Positions 15,673 to 16,433 of a stretch of 16,433 bases of DNA are shown in pieces. The stretch lies in assembly GCA_938036585.1 (NCBI GenBank), contig CALHQN010000258.1, positions 1-16,433 on the forward strand. The letters are read 5' to 3'. The notes under the pieces were generated by a model. The model saw only the letters and a list, made by a program, of their open reading frames with translations. It did no database searches and was not told where the DNA came from. This DNA is from an uncultured Campylobacter sp. (GTDB taxonomy: Bacteria > Campylobacterota > Campylobacteria > Campylobacterales > Campylobacteraceae). How positions within the stretch are numbered: the stretch's first letter is position 1; the number at the start of each line of letters is the position of its first letter. The translations under genes were made by a program, and so were the position numbers.

Positions 15673-16404
15673 TTAATCTGCCATCTTATAAAAATCACCC
15701 ACAATCTTATAGAATTCCACATCTTTCATAACGGCTCTTTTTACCCTCCTTGGCTGCCCTGTTTTGGTTATCGTCTCTATTTCTTCGCGCTCGCCGGTAT
15801 CTACTTGAGTTTTATTTAAGGCTTTTTCTTTTATCAATACTAAATTTGCGCCGTATTCTTCGGCCCTACTTAAAAATTCGCATTCGGTATCCAAGAAATC
15901 TTTGCCTGTCTCTTCAATATTTTTTATCACTAGCTTGATTTTCTTGCCGCTATTTTTTAGCTCGTCTAATTCTTTTTCATCGTCTATTTCGGTTATTATT
16001 TCTCTAACGCGTTCTAGGTACTCTTCATTTTCCCTCCTTCTTTCTTCTCTTTCCTCTTCTAGTCGTACTCGCTCTTCTCTTAGCTCTTCTAGTTCTCGTT
16101 CGAATTGCGCTTCTTCTTCGGCTTCCTTGCGCTCGCGTTCACGTCCTTCAAGTTCCTCTCGTTTAAATTCCGAGGCATTAGAGTATAACTTTGCCATGCA
16201 GGCGACGGAAATAAATAAAGCGATACTAATGGCTATGTTCATATCAACATTAAGCTTAGTGGCAATAATTCCAGAGACTAAATTTATCAATATTATTAGA
16301 AATATAGCTATGAAAAATGATTTCCTACGCTTTATTAAAAGCATGATTAGCTCCACGATTCCGATCAGAATAAATATCGCTCCGATGTTTCTTACGAATT
16401 CCAC
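15673..16404 (-). CDS. Uncharacterised membrane protein with Glu/Arg-rich coiled coil
   Basis: Not recognised as a known family. The start is best placed at GTG 16404, with GAAGGAG six bases before it; the longer TTG start at 16419 would place that Shine-Dalgarno inside the gene. The 243-residue protein has three hydrophobic segments at about 7-24, 30-49 and 55-73, then a highly charged, Glu/Arg-rich stretch (about 78-150) likely to form a coiled coil, then a small mixed domain (about 155-243) with [10 protein letters not shown], a segment [16 protein letters not shown], and a basic [13 protein letters not shown] loop. The A..x.GANLVxI pattern recalls small ligand- or lipoprotein-type domains such as DUF4156, but this is only a resemblance. 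Codon use is more AT-rich than in neighbouring genes, with fewer GCG/CGC codons, hinting at later acquisition. It has no obvious tie to rplY, which lies 89 bp downstream. Confidence 0.75.
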   Translation of the reverse strand: MEFVRNIGAIFILIGIVELIMLLIKRRKSFFIAIFLIILINLVSGIIATKLNVDMNIAISIALFISVACMAKLYSNASEFKREELEGRERERKEAEEEAQFERELEELREERVRLEEEREERRRENEEYLERVREIITEIDDEKELDELKNSGKKIKLVIKNIEETGKDFLDTECEFLSRAEEYGANLVLIKEKALNKTQVDTGEREEIETITKTGQPRRVKRAVMKDVEFYKIVGDFYKMAD

Positions 16405-16433
16405 TTTTTTCTCCTTCAATTTTATTTAAATTT

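Noticed and set aside
15902..16429. + strand 175-residue Ser-rich frame opposite the membrane protein
   Set aside because: The Ser run is the complement of the Glu/Arg coiled-coil codons; the - strand gene has a proper Shine-Dalgarno and membrane segments.

Overview
The window looks like a stretch of chromosome from a Campylobacter, probably one of the oral, higher-GC species. The gene order rplY-pth-lptG-lysA-...-pheA-hisC-...-dxs-perR-...-ubiE-xseA-serC is, as I recall it, that of C. jejuni (about Cj0311 to Cj0326), and protein lengths and motifs fit that lineage. In C. jejuni, fliF, fliG and fliH lie between hisC and dxs. Here hisC and dxs overlap instead, which suggests a non-flagellated species; C. 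gracilis is the obvious candidate. The species name is inference.

Layout: positions 1-1231 hold the C-terminal part of thiL on the + strand, carrying a very long low-complexity tract. Everything from 1390 to 16404 is on the - strand. Read in the direction of transcription (right to left): a membrane/coiled-coil protein of unknown function (15673-16404); ribosomal protein L25 (rplY), peptidyl-tRNA hydrolase (pth) and an LPS-export permease (lptG); lysA, a low-complexity ORF, pheA, hisC and dxs, chained by overlaps; perR; a CHAD-domain protein; ubiE, xseA and serC, packed tightly; then a beta-propeller-like protein of unknown function (1390-2496). The - strand gene block is metabolic and housekeeping: translation, outer-membrane assembly, lysine/phenylalanine/serine synthesis, isoprenoid precursor and menaquinone synthesis, DNA repair and peroxide sensing. 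No RNA genes, insertion sequences or CRISPR arrays were seen.

The most unusual signal is a dispersed repeat built around the hexamer AAATTT/AAATTC. It forms in-frame low-complexity inserts in thiL, lysA and the beta-propeller gene, and makes up about half of the ORF between lysA and pheA. In several of these the cores are spaced at exactly 30 bp. In nearly every case the hexamer is read in the same codon phase (xxA-AAT-TYx, with Asn in the middle). The same hexamer is strongly clustered in the 230-bp serC to beta-propeller spacer. This looks like one repeat-generating process acting on genes and spacers and filtered by reading frame.
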